This document shows, one piece after another, positions 10,653 through 20,972 of a stretch of DNA of 53,817 nt. This DNA comes from Gracilariopsis chorda (lineage: Eukaryota > Rhodophyta > Florideophyceae > Gracilariales > Gracilariaceae). How positions within the stretch are numbered: position 1 is the stretch's first letter; the number at the start of each line of letters is the position of its first letter. The position numbers and the translations under genes are program-made. The stretch is from contig NBIV01000349.1 in NCBI GenBank assembly GCA_003194525.1, forward strand, positions 1 to 53,817, given 5' to 3'. A model generated the notes under the pieces. It was not told where the DNA came from and did no database searches. It worked only from the letters and a program-made list of their open reading frames with translations.

Positions 10653-11306
10653 TTGGTTCCGTGTACCTCCATCTTGGATACGGGAGCCGGACCGAACCTG
10701 GTTAAAGCGAAGTTCCTATCCCCAAAGGTATTAGAAATGGTACGACCGAGTACCATCACAAACCCTTTGGTGGATGCAAATAAGCGACCATTTTTGGTCC
10801 GTGGACGTGTCGAGCTAATGGTAGCCGTAGGAAACCTGAAGGTCCGGGTACGGTTCATCGTGTTCACCCAATTGGCAACGGATTGTATCCTTGGAATTAC
10901 GGTCATAGAAAACTATGTCCGGGCAATTTTGCCTCGTACCAGAGCGGTTTTGTTCCATAAAGGTCCAAGAGTCGCCATTTTAGGTCGTCAAAAATCGAGA
11001 ACCGCGTCAGGTCCGAGAAGGGAAACCCCGTCGGCGACAGTATCCAATAAGGTTCGATTGGCGAAGTCCATTCGAATTCCGCCCATGCACCAAGTGGTGG
11101 CCAAAGTGGTATGTGACCGACCAGGTTTGCTAACTCTAGAAAGCCACCATAAGGTATTGGAACGCTACATGACGATGATGGCGAACGGAATCGTGTACAA
11201 TATACCGAATCAATCCTTTCAGGTATGCTTAAGCTACTTCAGCAACCATATAGTCAAATTACCCCAAAAACAACGTTGTTGCAAATGCATCTCCTGCTCC
11301 GGGTAG
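10653..11306 (+). pseudogene. E1 aspartic protease region
   Basis: A 217-codon frame containing the retropepsin active site LDTGAGPNLV near residues 8-17 and the later hydrophobic ATDCILGITVIE motif (flap/helix region, ILG triad), both typical of Ty3/gypsy proteases. It lies between gag and RT, as expected. The active-site Asp-Thr-Gly is intact. The frame ends before RT in a stop-bearing stretch, so the pol polyprotein is not continuous. Confidence 0.7.
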
Positions 11307-11396
11307 CATATTTACCCTGACACCATTAAGGTCGTCCGGAGACCTCCACCATAAAGAGAGGGGGGAAAATCAACTGCGGAAAACAAGAACTCAACC

Positions 11397-12850
11397 ATGC
11401 CGGTAAATGCCGAAGCAACACGGACACAGGACGGAAATACTAATTGGAACGAGGAAGTACCCATAGGGTCCGAAGGGAAACCTTGTAATGATAGCATCCT
11501 CGACTTTTTGGAACCGTTCAGTGGCATATGGTCAGGCCAACTACGGGTGATCAAGGCCATGCAATACCGTATAGACTTGGTTCCTGAAGTCAACCCGATA
11601 CACCAACAACCATACTGGGCAGGTCCGAAAGCCCGAGAGGTTGAAATCCAAGAGGTGGAAAGGATGTTGAAGGAAGGGGTTACTGAGCGCGCATTTACGG
11701 AGTGGGCCAGGCCAGTGGTATTGGTTTAGAGGAATGGAGACACCAGAATGAGGTTTTGTATTGACTATCGAAGACTAAAGGCTGATACGGTCAGGGATTC
11801 GTATACGATACCCAGAATGGACGAATGTATCGATTCCCTCAGAGATGTGAAAGACTTCACCACATTGGATGCCAATTGCGGTTACTGGCAAATGGAGATA
11901 CCTGAGGAGGATAGGGACAAGACTACATTCACCTGCCATGCTGGTCTCTTCCGTTTCTTGCGATTGCCATTTGGTTTACGGAACGCGCCCGCTACGTTTC
12001 GGAGAGCTCTGGACATAATCCTGTCGAAGTTAAGATGGAAGACCGCGCTGGTGTATATTGATGACGTAGTCATCTATTCTCGATCGGTTGAAGAGCACTT
12101 TGTGCATTTCCGAACGGGGCTCCAGCTCCTGAAGGATGTATGGGGTGACACTCAAGTTACGCAAATGTGTGTTCTTCGACCTAAAGGTGGAGTATCTGGG
12201 CCATATGATCAGCCCAGGACGCCTACAGGTAGCCGAGAGGAATATCCGAGAGGTTCAGGGAGCTAGGCTCTCACAGACTCAAACGAATATCCGCTCCTTC
12301 ATTGGTTTGTGCAATGTGTACCGTTGGTTTATCAATGGGTTTACTAAGATTGCAGCTCCTTTTAATAGGAAACTGCAAAAAGTACAGCCAGATCGGTTTG
12401 GGTACCTTGAAGAGGATGAGATCGAGGCTTTTCAGAAACTGAAAGCTGCCCTGATCTTGCCACTAATATTGGCTTTACTGTATGGCTATCACTAAAACCT
12501 TGATACGGAGGCGTCTTCTGCTCAGGTAGGATGCTTTCTTATGCAAGACCAAGCGAATGGGAGGAAGGCACTAATCAGTTACTGGGGTAGGGCGCTCACC
12601 AGAACGCAGCAGAAATATACCATGACGGAGAGGGAGTGCCTAGCGGTGGTGTGGAGCATGCTGATGCTCCGTCCAAACCTTTATGGAACGACGTTTACCC
12701 TGCGAGCAGATCAAGACGTGTTAAGGTGGATATTGAGCCTCGCAGACTCTTCCGGACGGCTCACCAGATGTAGGTTGAGACTCTCAGAGTTTTAGTATGA
12801 GGTACAATACCGCCCAGGAATAAAGCATAACGTGGCCCATGCCATGTAAC
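11397..12850 (+). pseudogene. E1 reverse transcriptase and RNase H, frameshifted
   Basis: RT fingers begin with LVPEVNPIHQQPY and ERMLKEGVTERA...EWARPVV. A stop interrupts at 11729, then the palm continues (FCIDYRRLKADT, LDANCGYWQ, PFGLRNAPATF) with catalytic YIDD near 12057. A frameshift near 12136 moves to the thumb (VEYLGHMISP, FIGLCNVYRWF). RNase H follows from about 12500 with YTMTERECLAVVW and LRADQDVLRWI; more stops occur at about 12795 and 12848. Domain order and motifs are those of Ty3/gypsy pol. The copy is inactive. Confidence 0.8.
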
Positions 12851-13104
12851 GCTTGAATACCAATGGGTTGGAAAAGGAATCAGTGAAGGACGACATTCCT
12901 TGCTTCACTACCCAATTGGTTAGGGATGGAAAGGGAAACAAAACTGAATTAGGTACCTTCTTGGATGAAGAAGAAGAATTCCATCAGGTTATAGTCGCAG
13001 ACGATGCACGGAGTGGAGTTTTTGCAGTGGATGAGGAGGAATATTCCCCCTATTACCAAAGAGGAATTCTTGTGAAAGCAAGCAGATGATGGTATTGCAA
13101 GTCA

Positions 13105-14748
13105 TTGCTAGACCTTGTTGGGCGGAAAGATACGCAGTTCGATGTGAACCATGAAGGCTATTTAGTCAGGCGATACTCCTTAAGTCGCCTGCTCCAACAG
13201 GTCGTTCCGGAGACGCTTCGCCAAAGGGTTCTACACCTGGCTCACCGGCCACGGTTGGTTACTCACCCAGGAGGTACAGGAATGTACTGCACCCTAAGGA
13301 GAGACTTTTACTGGCCCCTGCTGGCTCACGAGGTCTATACCTATGTGGCTAGATGCAGTTCGTGCGTTAAGACCCGTGGTGGTATTCGAAAACATCGTAA
13401 GTTTATGAAGGTATACCCTGCGGCCGGCCCATTAGAGTTCATTGCTATTGACCTATTGGGACCACTTCCGGAAACCTCAAAGGGGTATAAGTACGTCATG
13501 GTAATCACTGATCGGTTTACGAAGCTCTCGAGGGCAGTCCCCCTCAACAGTATAACCTCACCGGTTCTAGCGGAGGCATTTCTAAACCATCAGCTATATC
13601 CGTACGGTCCTCCAATCTACTTTCTCACCGATAATTGTTCTAACCTGGCTTCGAATTTCTTGGAATCAGTCTGTACCATGTTACGTTTGACGCACTATTT
13701 CACGACTGCGTACCACCCCCAGACCAATGGGCAAGTTGAAAGGTTTTACAAAACCCTGCTAGAACGATTGCGTCATTACGTAGCTGAACACCAATCGGAT
13801 TGGGCTGAGTTCGTACAGCCCTTGATGTACGGTTACAACCTACAGGTACATCGCCCAATGGGAACCACTCCCTTTGTTTTGGTTTTGTCACGACACCGTC
13901 CGGGTATTATCGTCCAAGCTGGTCAGGTGAACCGCCCTGCCTCTGGGACACAATCTGCCACTCAGGTCAAGAGGGATATCCTACGAAGATTGAGGGGAAC
14001 CCTTGCGGTAGCATCATCAAAGATGACCGCAACCCAGGAGCGGTACAAGAAGTACTTCGACCAGAAGGTGCAAAAGGTTACTAAAGTAGAAATCGGGGAC
14101 TACGTTTTCGTCGATAGTACACCAAATGGTGCTCGGCCAGTCCCAAAGAACGAGAAAATTAACCGGATCGTAGCGGAGGAGATAAACTCCAAGCTACTGC
14201 CGGAGTTAACTGGTCCTTACGAGGTTACACGAGCAGATCAACACACGGTAACCATCCTGGAAGGCAGTTTAGAGAACACTGTTTCGTTTGATAAGGTTAC
14301 GAATGAACCGCAGGCCAACGTACCAACCGAGCTTCTCAATGGAACACCGAGCTCCCTTGCTTCGGCTCCATCAACCCATTTGGACCAACAAGCGCCCAGG
14401 AACTCGGCCTATAGTCCACCAGTTGGACCAAAGACGGTAACCGCCAATCCTACGGTTGCTACCGCTGCTTCACCGATTGGAAATGGACCACCACCACAAG
14501 GGAACGCAACACAACCTTTTGGAAATTTACCAACAGAAACCGAAGGGGTCATTGACTCTATCGTCGGTCACGAGTTCACCATATTGAGAATTTGGTACCG
14601 TGTACGGTGGTATGGGTGCATGGCGTTCCATAAAACCATGGAACCGCCCCACCACATACCCAATAACTTCCTCATAAGGATTTGGCGCAAACGAAATGAA
14701 ACCTCACCAATTGGATCTCTCAATGCCCATGTTGTGCATGGACGCTAA
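13105..14748 (+). CDS. E1 integrase with GPY/F region and C-terminal chromodomain
   Basis: An uninterrupted 547-codon frame. Counting from its start, the HHCC zinc site is H47, H54, C84, C87; the catalytic core has D116 (IDLLGP), D176 (LTDNCS) and E212 (GQVERF), the standard D,D35E spacing. A GPY/F-type module (TGPYEV) follows, then a Pro/Asn/Thr-rich linker, and near residues 495-530 a chromodomain-like segment (YRVRWYG ... EPPHHIPNNFL). The usual DTWEP tryptophan is Met here. Chromodomains guide integration to heterochromatin in chromoviruses. All catalytic residues are present, in contrast to the broken upstream domains. The stop at 14746-14748 overlaps the first polypurine tract. Confidence 0.85.
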   Translation: MLDLVGRKDTQFDVNHEGYLVRRYSLSRLLQQVVPETLRQRVLHLAHRPRLVTHPGGTGMYCTLRRDFYWPLLAHEVYTYVARCSSCVKTRGGIRKHRKFMKVYPAAGPLEFIAIDLLGPLPETSKGYKYVMVITDRFTKLSRAVPLNSITSPVLAEAFLNHQLYPYGPPIYFLTDNCSNLASNFLESVCTMLRLTHYFTTAYHPQTNGQVERFYKTLLERLRHYVAEHQSDWAEFVQPLMYGYNLQVHRPMGTTPFVLVLSRHRPGIIVQAGQVNRPASGTQSATQVKRDILRRLRGTLAVASSKMTATQERYKKYFDQKVQKVTKVEIGDYVFVDSTPNGARPVPKNEKINRIVAEEINSKLLPELTGPYEVTRADQHTVTILEGSLENTVSFDKVTNEPQANVPTELLNGTPSSLASAPSTHLDQQAPRNSAYSPPVGPKTVTANPTVATAASPIGNGPPPQGNATQPFGNLPTETEGVIDSIVGHEFTILRIWYRVRWYGCMAFHKTMEPPHHIPNNFLIRIWRKRNETSPIGSLNAHVVHGR

Positions 14749-14757
14749 GGAGGGGTC
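14747..14757 (+). other. internal polypurine tract (PPT copy 1)
   Basis: The sequence AAGGAGGGGTC directly abuts the pol stop codon, where the plus-strand primer of a Ty3/gypsy element normally lies, but no LTR follows. The same core, AGGAGGGG..TC, recurs at 17959-17970 immediately before the LTR. It could be a second (central) PPT or the scar of a duplication. Confidence 0.5.
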
Positions 14758-14916
14758 AAGGGAGAACTTTTGGAAGCAATACTATGAGGTGAATAACTAA
14801 AAAGGAATAAACCACAGCTCAGCTAACAACAGAACAAATTAACGCATGTTGGAACCCACAAGATTGTGCAAAAGCGACGAAGAAACTGCATCTTAAGGAA
14901 CATAACCAGACGGAGA

Positions 14917-17493
14917 TCAAGTCCCATAGCCTCCCCGTCCAGTCCCACGACCGAGAGGTAACGTAGGCCCTGGCGGATTCCATCCCCAGCCACGTCGGCG
15001 ACCGGCCGACCCACCGGCACTGGAGCCACCACCAGCAGTAGTATCTGCCATCGGAGACGGACCAGTCGAGGGACCGGCTTGACCAGCTGGTAGACCCTGT
15101 GTAACCGGAATTTGTGGAGGACGATTGGGATACACCTCATGGGTCTACGTTGGTTGGGGCAAAGGAGGCGCAGTACCGAACAGAGCTTTGGACGGAACAT
15201 TTGGATGGGAAGTGAAGCCGGTGGAAGTTGGTAGTAGAAAGCAGTTTTGTGTGGTCGCAGCTGGAACACAGAATGGTTGATTCAGCCGCACGGCAGCCTG
15301 TTGGTTATAAGAAGTAACACTCGAGGGCGTATCGTCAATTATATGGGAAAGAGCTCCCACATGGTAGGTCACCGCCTGGTACAGCGCGTGCTGGAATTGG
15401 TCCCGGAAGTGGCGAAGGCCATCTTTTTTAGCCTCCCGCCGTGCCAAGACTGGAAGGTAACTGCTCAGGGCATCAATGGCCGCAATGGCATTCGGAGGAC
15501 CCGGTCGGTTGAAGTACAGTAGACAACCATGATGGAGTCCGTGCAAAAAACTTTCGATACCGTTGAGGTGCCCGCCATCGCGTGGAACCAAAGGGCCGAC
15601 TACCAAAACGGATCGGAATGGACCAGCAATAGCCTGACTAAATAAAGTGGAAGGAGTTCCGCGACCAGTAGGAAGCGTGACCGTAGTAGGTGGAGTAGCT
15701 GCTACGGGGACGCTCGTAAGCACTGCGGGGGATTCTATAACCAATTGGGGCATAGCAACGTCCTCGTGGTCTCTATCGTCCTGATCGAAAAGAGAACCTG
15801 GGAGGCTCTGCTCCTCCTTCATAGCTACGCGGAGTTACTTGTGGCTCTATACCGTCCAGGCCTGGCGTGCTCTCCAGGGGTGGTTTTCAGCTGCATCAAA
15901 AATGGCGGTGAGCTCCTCGACTGAGTACGGTGTATCCCCTACCAGGGTTTCTACGACAATTTTGTCGCGTATGATCTCCATCAGGTGCTTCGACATACGA
16001 AACATACGACCAACAGGATACAGAGCGTGAGCCGGAAAGTTAGGATCATTAGACCGGGTAGACCAAGTCACGCCCTCTCGAGCCGTCTGGAGGGATAGAG
16101 GAGCCTTCATGGTCCCAAACTCCGCAAGGGCAATGATCCAAACGGTACCTGCAAAAGGAGAGCTATCTATAATAGCACTGCCCAAATAGGATAAAACCGG
16201 AGGGATTGGGACGTCCAAGAACTGGAATACTTCGTACTGCTCCCACCAACTTGGTCGTGGCACATACATTTTACGGGGCATCGCATCTTCTTGCGAGAAG
16301 AATTTCACTTGGTTGTACGTGTGCATAGTCTGCACGCTAGCCCAGCAGTGAAAAAGGCGGGACTCATCAGCCGAGTCCCCATCGGACCGTTCACGGTCCA
16401 TGAACCAGTTGGTATGCAACGGTTTGTCTAAAGAAACCATGTCAAGGTGACACCACACGGCCGAAGGATGTGGACCCATATCTTATAGGGACCAAACCAC
16501 TCGGCGGAATTAATTTACCTCTTGGGGACCGCGGACGAAGGGAAGGTCAGACGGAACCATCGAAGGTATAACATACACGAAGGGTGTATGACGCCGCTTG
16601 CCATCAAACACTGCCGATCGGTTGAGATGCCGGTTTCGGCTACCAGTTGGTGGAGCAGCCCTATAGGTATGATTCTGCGCTAGGTGTTCGCATTCTAATC
16701 GGCTGTAAGTGATATAGGTATCCACGGAGGGTCGAAAGTATTCGTTCAGAGCCTGAACCGAGTTGGAATTCATAGGCCAAAAACAGGAATCGAAGATGCG
16801 GGGTTCAATGTGCTCCAGAGCGGTTCCATAACCACCTTTTCGGTGAAACAGTTCGACAACGGGAAGAAGACGTGAACTTGGTTGACCTATGGGAGAAAAA
16901 GCTGCCAGAGTGGTGTGAGAAGTCCCAGAGATCGGAACCAGGTCTGGATAGTTGCTCTGAGAAGCCGAAGGGTGTCCTCGACCGCTGCCTCGACCACTAC
17001 TGGAGTAGCGAACCCCCCGGGATTGGGATCGAGTAACAATTTTGGAAATTCCTCCGTATAGACCCATCCGAGGGTGACGGTTCATTGCGCACGCCAAACC
17101 AATCGGGCATGTGTGAAATCCGGTTGGCGAAGAGGAAGGAGACCGCCCAGGGGAGTCGATCAGAGTGGTTAAATAGGGATCGGGACCTGCTTCCGTGACC
17201 ACTGGAGGAGCCCCATCGCCTGTTGGATGAGACCCATCGGTGAAGGGCCTCGAGGAACGAAAAAATGCCGAAGGGTGGAAGGCGGTTCCCTCCGCCCGGA
17301 GTGACCTGAGTAGGTACTTGGCCCATCCCCCTTGGTATCGATGTCCTGTGTAGACGTGAGAGGAGCATGAAGTGGCCCCTCCCCAGAACGAATCGGTGGA
17401 TGTGCTGGCGAGGCCTCTCGCTCTTCCAAGTCCAAAAGGTTTACCACTTCTTCGGGTGGGGGACGCACGACGTGTCAGATCAGGACTAACCAA
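14917..17493 (-). pseudogene. antisense coding unit of E1 (about 859 codons, five stops)
   Basis: ORFs at 17493-16510 (327 codons), 16479-15847 (210), 15822-15145 (225) and 15135-14917 (72) all lie in the same minus-strand frame, separated only by stops at 16510, 16483, 15847, 15835 and 15145. That is one ancestral frame of about 859 codons. Near the 5' end a second frame (17468 to about 17290, with a PPPEEVVNLLDLEE acidic start) looks more protein-like, so one frameshift is likely. Seen: Ser/Gly/Arg-rich stretches (GRGSGRGHPS), a globular middle rich in Trp, Tyr and Phe, helical-looking segments, and a C-terminal Gly/Arg tail (GRGTGRGGYGT). I recognise no domain. It converges tail-to-tail with pol (170 bp apart). 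Antisense genes between pol and the 3' LTR are known in Grande-type plant elements. Transcription from the 3' LTR is inference. Confidence 0.65.
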
Positions 17494-17956
17494 TTGGGAG
17501 GAATACCAAAGGGCATTTTTGTGGCGCGCCTACGTCGCACCCACAATAGACCGAATAGGTAATACCGACCGAAGGTAGAGGCGTCTAATGCAAGGACCCG
17601 AAACCGTGAAGGGGCAGCACGAATTCCAGTTGTCAGCCAACCAAATGGTGAAATTTTCGCTGTCACGGGCGGGCCCACGGGGAGAAGGCCACCGAAAGGA
17701 ACGAAAAGGACCGACCCCTAAGAAGGGTGTTGCGCTATTCCGAAGAGGCAAGTAACCAACGGCTATGGGATGGGTTGCTGAGGCCAAGTGGCAACCCTCG
17801 GGTCTGGATCTACCGCAAGGAAGATGCGCGGCCGACCGTCGAGCCAATTATCAAAGGGCTCTGCACGCTGTGCCACGCGCTGGAGTTGCCGCCAAAACTG
17901 GTTCACCGACACTCGCCGCTGGCCCACGTTGTACAGCTACGAGGGCGTGCCTGTCA

Positions 17957-17970
17957 GTAGGAGGGGGGTC
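17957..17970 (+). other. polypurine tract of E1 (PPT copy 2)
   Basis: AGTAGGAGGGGGGTC lies immediately before the LTR start TGTGATACAG, the expected place for the plus-strand primer. Its match to 14747-14757 is discussed in the findings. Confidence 0.65.
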
Positions 17971-18522
17971 TGTGATACAGTGAGCTCTGAACACTGTGGC
18001 AGTGCAACGCGCGCTGGACCATTTAGTGAGTGTGCCACGTGGGTTACAGTGGCTAAGTAATTAGTTTAGTAGTTTTTTTAATTGTTTTAGATAGGGGGTG
18101 ACACCCCACTACTGTGTTGTAGGGCCATGCCACGAGGGCCAGCCCCAACGTATGCCACGTAGCCGAGTGCACCTGAGGTTGAGCCTCGCTCAACCTTCAG
18201 GTGGGTGCAGCGCCCCCTCAACAAGCATGGTAAAGGCAAGCACCTCTTGGATAAGTGTGATACCAACTGGTTTGTAAGTAACCCTCTTGGTGTAGCTAAG
18301 ACTATTCAGGCTTTACTATCCCGTGTGTGCCGTACTAACAACACTAACAATTGGCTACGGTAAGCCCGCCTGGTTATCTTGCGCCCCTAGTGGTTTCGTG
18401 CTGCCACACCCGTTCGGTTACCCAACTTCCACCCTTCACGTCGAGCCCTCGTCGCGCTCCCGCCAAGGTTTTCCCAAACGGACTACCCGGCTGGTACTTG
18501 ACACCTGATTGGTTGTACCACA
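17971..18522 (+). repeat. E1 3' LTR (552 bp)
   Basis: Starts TGTGATACA after the PPT and ends GTACCACA at the point where E2's integrase frame resumes (18523), so both ends are well placed. It contains a hairpin at 18168-18208 (CACCTGAGGTTGAG paired with CTCAACCTTCAGGTG, loop CCTCG), possibly part of the polyadenylation or R region. No second copy exists in the window. Confidence 0.75.
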
Positions 18523-19356
18523 ATATTCCGACAGAAGAGCAGGCATATTCTTTAACAATTCTGGATTCACGACTTCTATGGTACCGTTAGACCAAGGGCA
18601 GTATGCCAGCCTGAAATGATGAGCTGAAGTCGTAAGTTCCTTCAACAACCAAACGACTTCATTCTTGAAATGTGATCAGCGGTCAGAGATCCATTGCTTG
18701 ACGGTACCAAACGATGCAAACTATTTTATGAGTGTGTCCACCACCACATCAGCAGTGGCCTCTGTTGCAGGTACGAGCCATACATATCTGCTATGGTCAT
18801 CCTTGACTACTAATACATAGAAAAAGCCTTTTTCTCCTGGTCACATGTAGCAAAAGTCAAAATGAATTAACTCGCTGGGCTGATTTGCATGCAAAGTGTG
18901 ACCAAGTGGACGCGGAATAGTAATGGAAGGCTCGGTGCATAGACAGTGGATGCAAGTCTGGACGAACGATTTGATATCCTCTTCAACTTCTTCACAGTAG
19001 AAGTATGCCCGAACTGTGGTCATGGTTACACCGGCACTTCGGTGCTCACCATGACCGGTATGTGTGGCCATGATTATGCAGAGCTTCAGTATCGGTGCTT
19101 CATTCGGAATCCATAGTACATCTTGTTCGCTTCGGATTCCTTGGGATATCTGCTGGAACTGTTTCGGAGGTTTCTCGCTCGTATCTTGCTCTGTTGCAAG
19201 AATATCCGATAATTTGGGCCATTCAAACTTCGGGTCGAGGCTAGGATTCACAGGGGCTACCATTAGAGCCATTGCTTGCACATGATTCCCTGAATGAACA
19301 TGTCGGGAAGGGTTTACAGCCCACCTATTTAACATGTCTGCGCATCCGTTTAGCAT
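18523..19356 (-). pseudogene. E2 integrase fragment
   Basis: From 19356: the end of RNase H and its linker, then an integrase zinc-binding domain (THTGHGEHRSA..., with CIHCLC as the Cys pair), RPLGHTLHANQPSELIHFDF at the beginning of the catalytic core with the first Asp, and after a degraded stretch the SNGTIEVV motif containing the catalytic Glu (about 18590). The frame is cut at 18523 by E1. Stops between 18841 and 18660 also break it. Confidence 0.7.
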
Positions 19357-19930
19357 GTTCCACGACGTATCGAAAAGCGATAAGCCTAAAAGCCCACCGC
19401 ATAAGTTTGCTTGCAGTCTGCCTTGAAATGCTGGGGTTTCTACAATACGGGTCGTACAGATACACCAGATTGGCGTGGTCAGTGAATATGTTGGTCTCGT
19501 GTCCCATGGTCATATAGTCTAAACGGCACATTGACTCAACAATTGCGTACCCTTACTTTTCAGCAATTGAACAGTTGGCAGCTGTTCCTCAGAAAGATCC
19601 AGACAAAAAACACAGTGGTTTGTGCCTCTGTTCTTCGATCAGTTTGTTTTTTCTTTGGCTGGAACTTGTGTAAATATTGCTGCCCAGTGCGTCTCGGAAG
19701 CGTCCATGAACAAATACAGGTCGTGATCTGCGTGAGGATGAGCCAGCTTGACTGAGGCAACCAGTTGTTGCTTGATGTCAGCGAAAGTTTAATCATGTTC
19801 GGCGCCCCACTGGTCGGTAATGAAAAGCTTGCGGAGTGCTCTGCTTGTTCGCTTTCTAACCGTCTTGTAGCAGTCTTCGAGAAGCTGATGTAATGGTGCT
19901 ATTCTTCGAGAGTAATATGAGATATAGATA
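19340..19930 (-). pseudogene. E2 RT C-terminus and RNase H remnant
   Basis: In one main frame I read RRIAPLHQLLED (the RT thumb/connection), a stop, then VKLAHPHADHDLYLFMDASETHWAAIF across the start of RNase H (catalytic Asp in FMDAS), LSEEQLP, and in another frame FTDHANLVYLYDP followed by LMRWAFRL..FRYVVEH. The latter is the RNase H end of Ty3/gypsy pol. At least two frame changes and several stops are present. Confidence 0.65.
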
Positions 19931-20059
19931 GTTATTTTCAACTTGACTGAACGGGAGGCGGAAAACTCTGCGTCGTTGCTTGTGTGGAAAACATGCCAAA
20001 GAGCAGTGGGTCATTCCAGATCCCGGATGTCTAGGTTCAGCATTTCCGAGACTACTTGA

Positions 20060-20350
20060 CAGAACACGTTTCATCCAATAGCACTGAACTCAGCCCTCGA
20101 ATCACCTAAGACTGTTTCCAGGACAGTGTCCTCCAACGCGATCTTGAACCTTCCCGTGTCTGCTATGGGCACCATAAGACTTGCTGTGGATAAATCTTTG
20201 ATTGCTCTGGCCTTTTTCGTTGCCTTGCTGCTGTAGTACTTCTCGAACAGTTCAGGTTTCCTGTCTTCTGGAGTGTTCTTGCAGTCCTTCAGGCGATGTT
20301 TCTCAGGGCACTTCGCATTGAGGCATGGCTCGGTCCATTCAATGCCCTTT
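20060..20350 (-). pseudogene. E2 gag zinc knuckle and protease remnant
   Basis: Open frame with CLNAKCPEKHRLKDC (a CX4CX3HX4C variant knuckle), a charged linker (PEDRKPELFEKYYSSKA) and a retropepsin-like beta strand ending LGDSRAEFSAI, where a normal active site would read D-S/T-G-A. Here Gly is replaced by Arg and the site is presumably dead. The frame ends at a TGA shortly after. Confidence 0.6.
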
Positions 20351-20367
20351 TGCTTATTCGATCGCTT

Positions 20368-20934
20368 TCAGTTTTTCGGCATAGTACGAGGATTTGTGGA
20401 TTCCCTCCTGTTCGACGCAAACAGCGTTGAAGGGTTGCCTCCTTGCTGACGGAGGTGCGTGGCCTTAGAAGAGTTGACCCGTGCCAGGGCCGTTCCCGTG
20501 AAGGAATTTCCAAGGCCACCGAAAAAATAGCCTTCTTCTTTGAACAGTTTGATGCTACAGAAGTACTTATTCCAGCCCCTGTGCATCATTTTAATCCGCA
20601 GAACAATTACCTTCGGTTTGAATTTGAGCGCCAGACGATCTACGCACTTCTTAGACATGTCTTTGTCTTTGAGGACTTCGGAAGCGTTATTCTGATCAAG
20701 CGCAGTGATGACGCTTATGATGAAGTTAGATACGCCCCCTGCTGTATCTTCTTCGTTTAGTTGATATAATACCAATCGTAGTGCAGCATCGATCCTCTCA
20801 GATAGATCTTTTGGGGTCGACGTCGAAGCATTTTCAAACCAAAGTCTTACCTTCTCCACTACGGCGTCCTCAACTAAATGAACTCCTTTTATTTCGTCGA
20901 TCATGCATAGCGCGTGAACCGTCGCAGAGTCCAT
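20368..20934 (-). CDS. E2 gag (open, 188 codons)
   Basis: ATG at 20934. A mostly helical, charged protein with no clear motif. Assigned to gag from its position just upstream of the zinc-knuckle frame and downstream of the putative LTR and leader. Its stop at 20368 is close to the knuckle, so a single stop or frame change may have split the original gag. Confidence 0.45.
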   Translation of the reverse strand: MDSATVHALCMIDEIKGVHLVEDAVVEKVRLWFENASTSTPKDLSERIDAALRLVLYQLNEEDTAGGVSNFIISVITALDQNNASEVLKDKDMSKKCVDRLALKFKPKVIVLRIKMMHRGWNKYFCSIKLFKEEGYFFGGLGNSFTGTALARVNSSKATHLRQQGGNPSTLFASNRRESTNPRTMPKN

Positions 20935-20972
20935 GCAGTCTTTGATAGACGAAATCGAAAGCCCTAGAAGAA

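Larger units (their letters stand above)
9100..18522 (+). mobile_element. E1: Ty3/gypsy chromodomain element with antisense module
   Basis: Plus-strand order: gag remnant, protease, RT, RNase H, integrase with C-terminal chromodomain, a first polypurine tract (14747-14757), a 3-kb region coding on the minus strand, a second polypurine tract (17957-17970) and one 552-bp LTR (17971-18522). The LTR begins TGTGATACA and ends TTGTACCACA, an imperfect terminal inverted repeat. The right junction is exact: beyond 18522 the integrase frame of E2 resumes. I find no second copy of the LTR on the left, so the element is 5'-truncated, with the boundary only roughly placed at 9.1 kb. gag, protease and RT carry stops and frameshifts; the integrase frame is open. 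Confidence 0.85.

Noticed and set aside
16486..16509. A mini-intron joining the first two antisense ORFs of E1
   Set aside because: A GT...AG segment of 37 nt exists but removing it changes the frame, while the two ORFs are already in the same frame; stop mutations explain it better.
18323..18590. Small plus-strand ORFs near 18.4 kb
   Set aside because: They lie in the E1 LTR and its junction with E2; no coding character.
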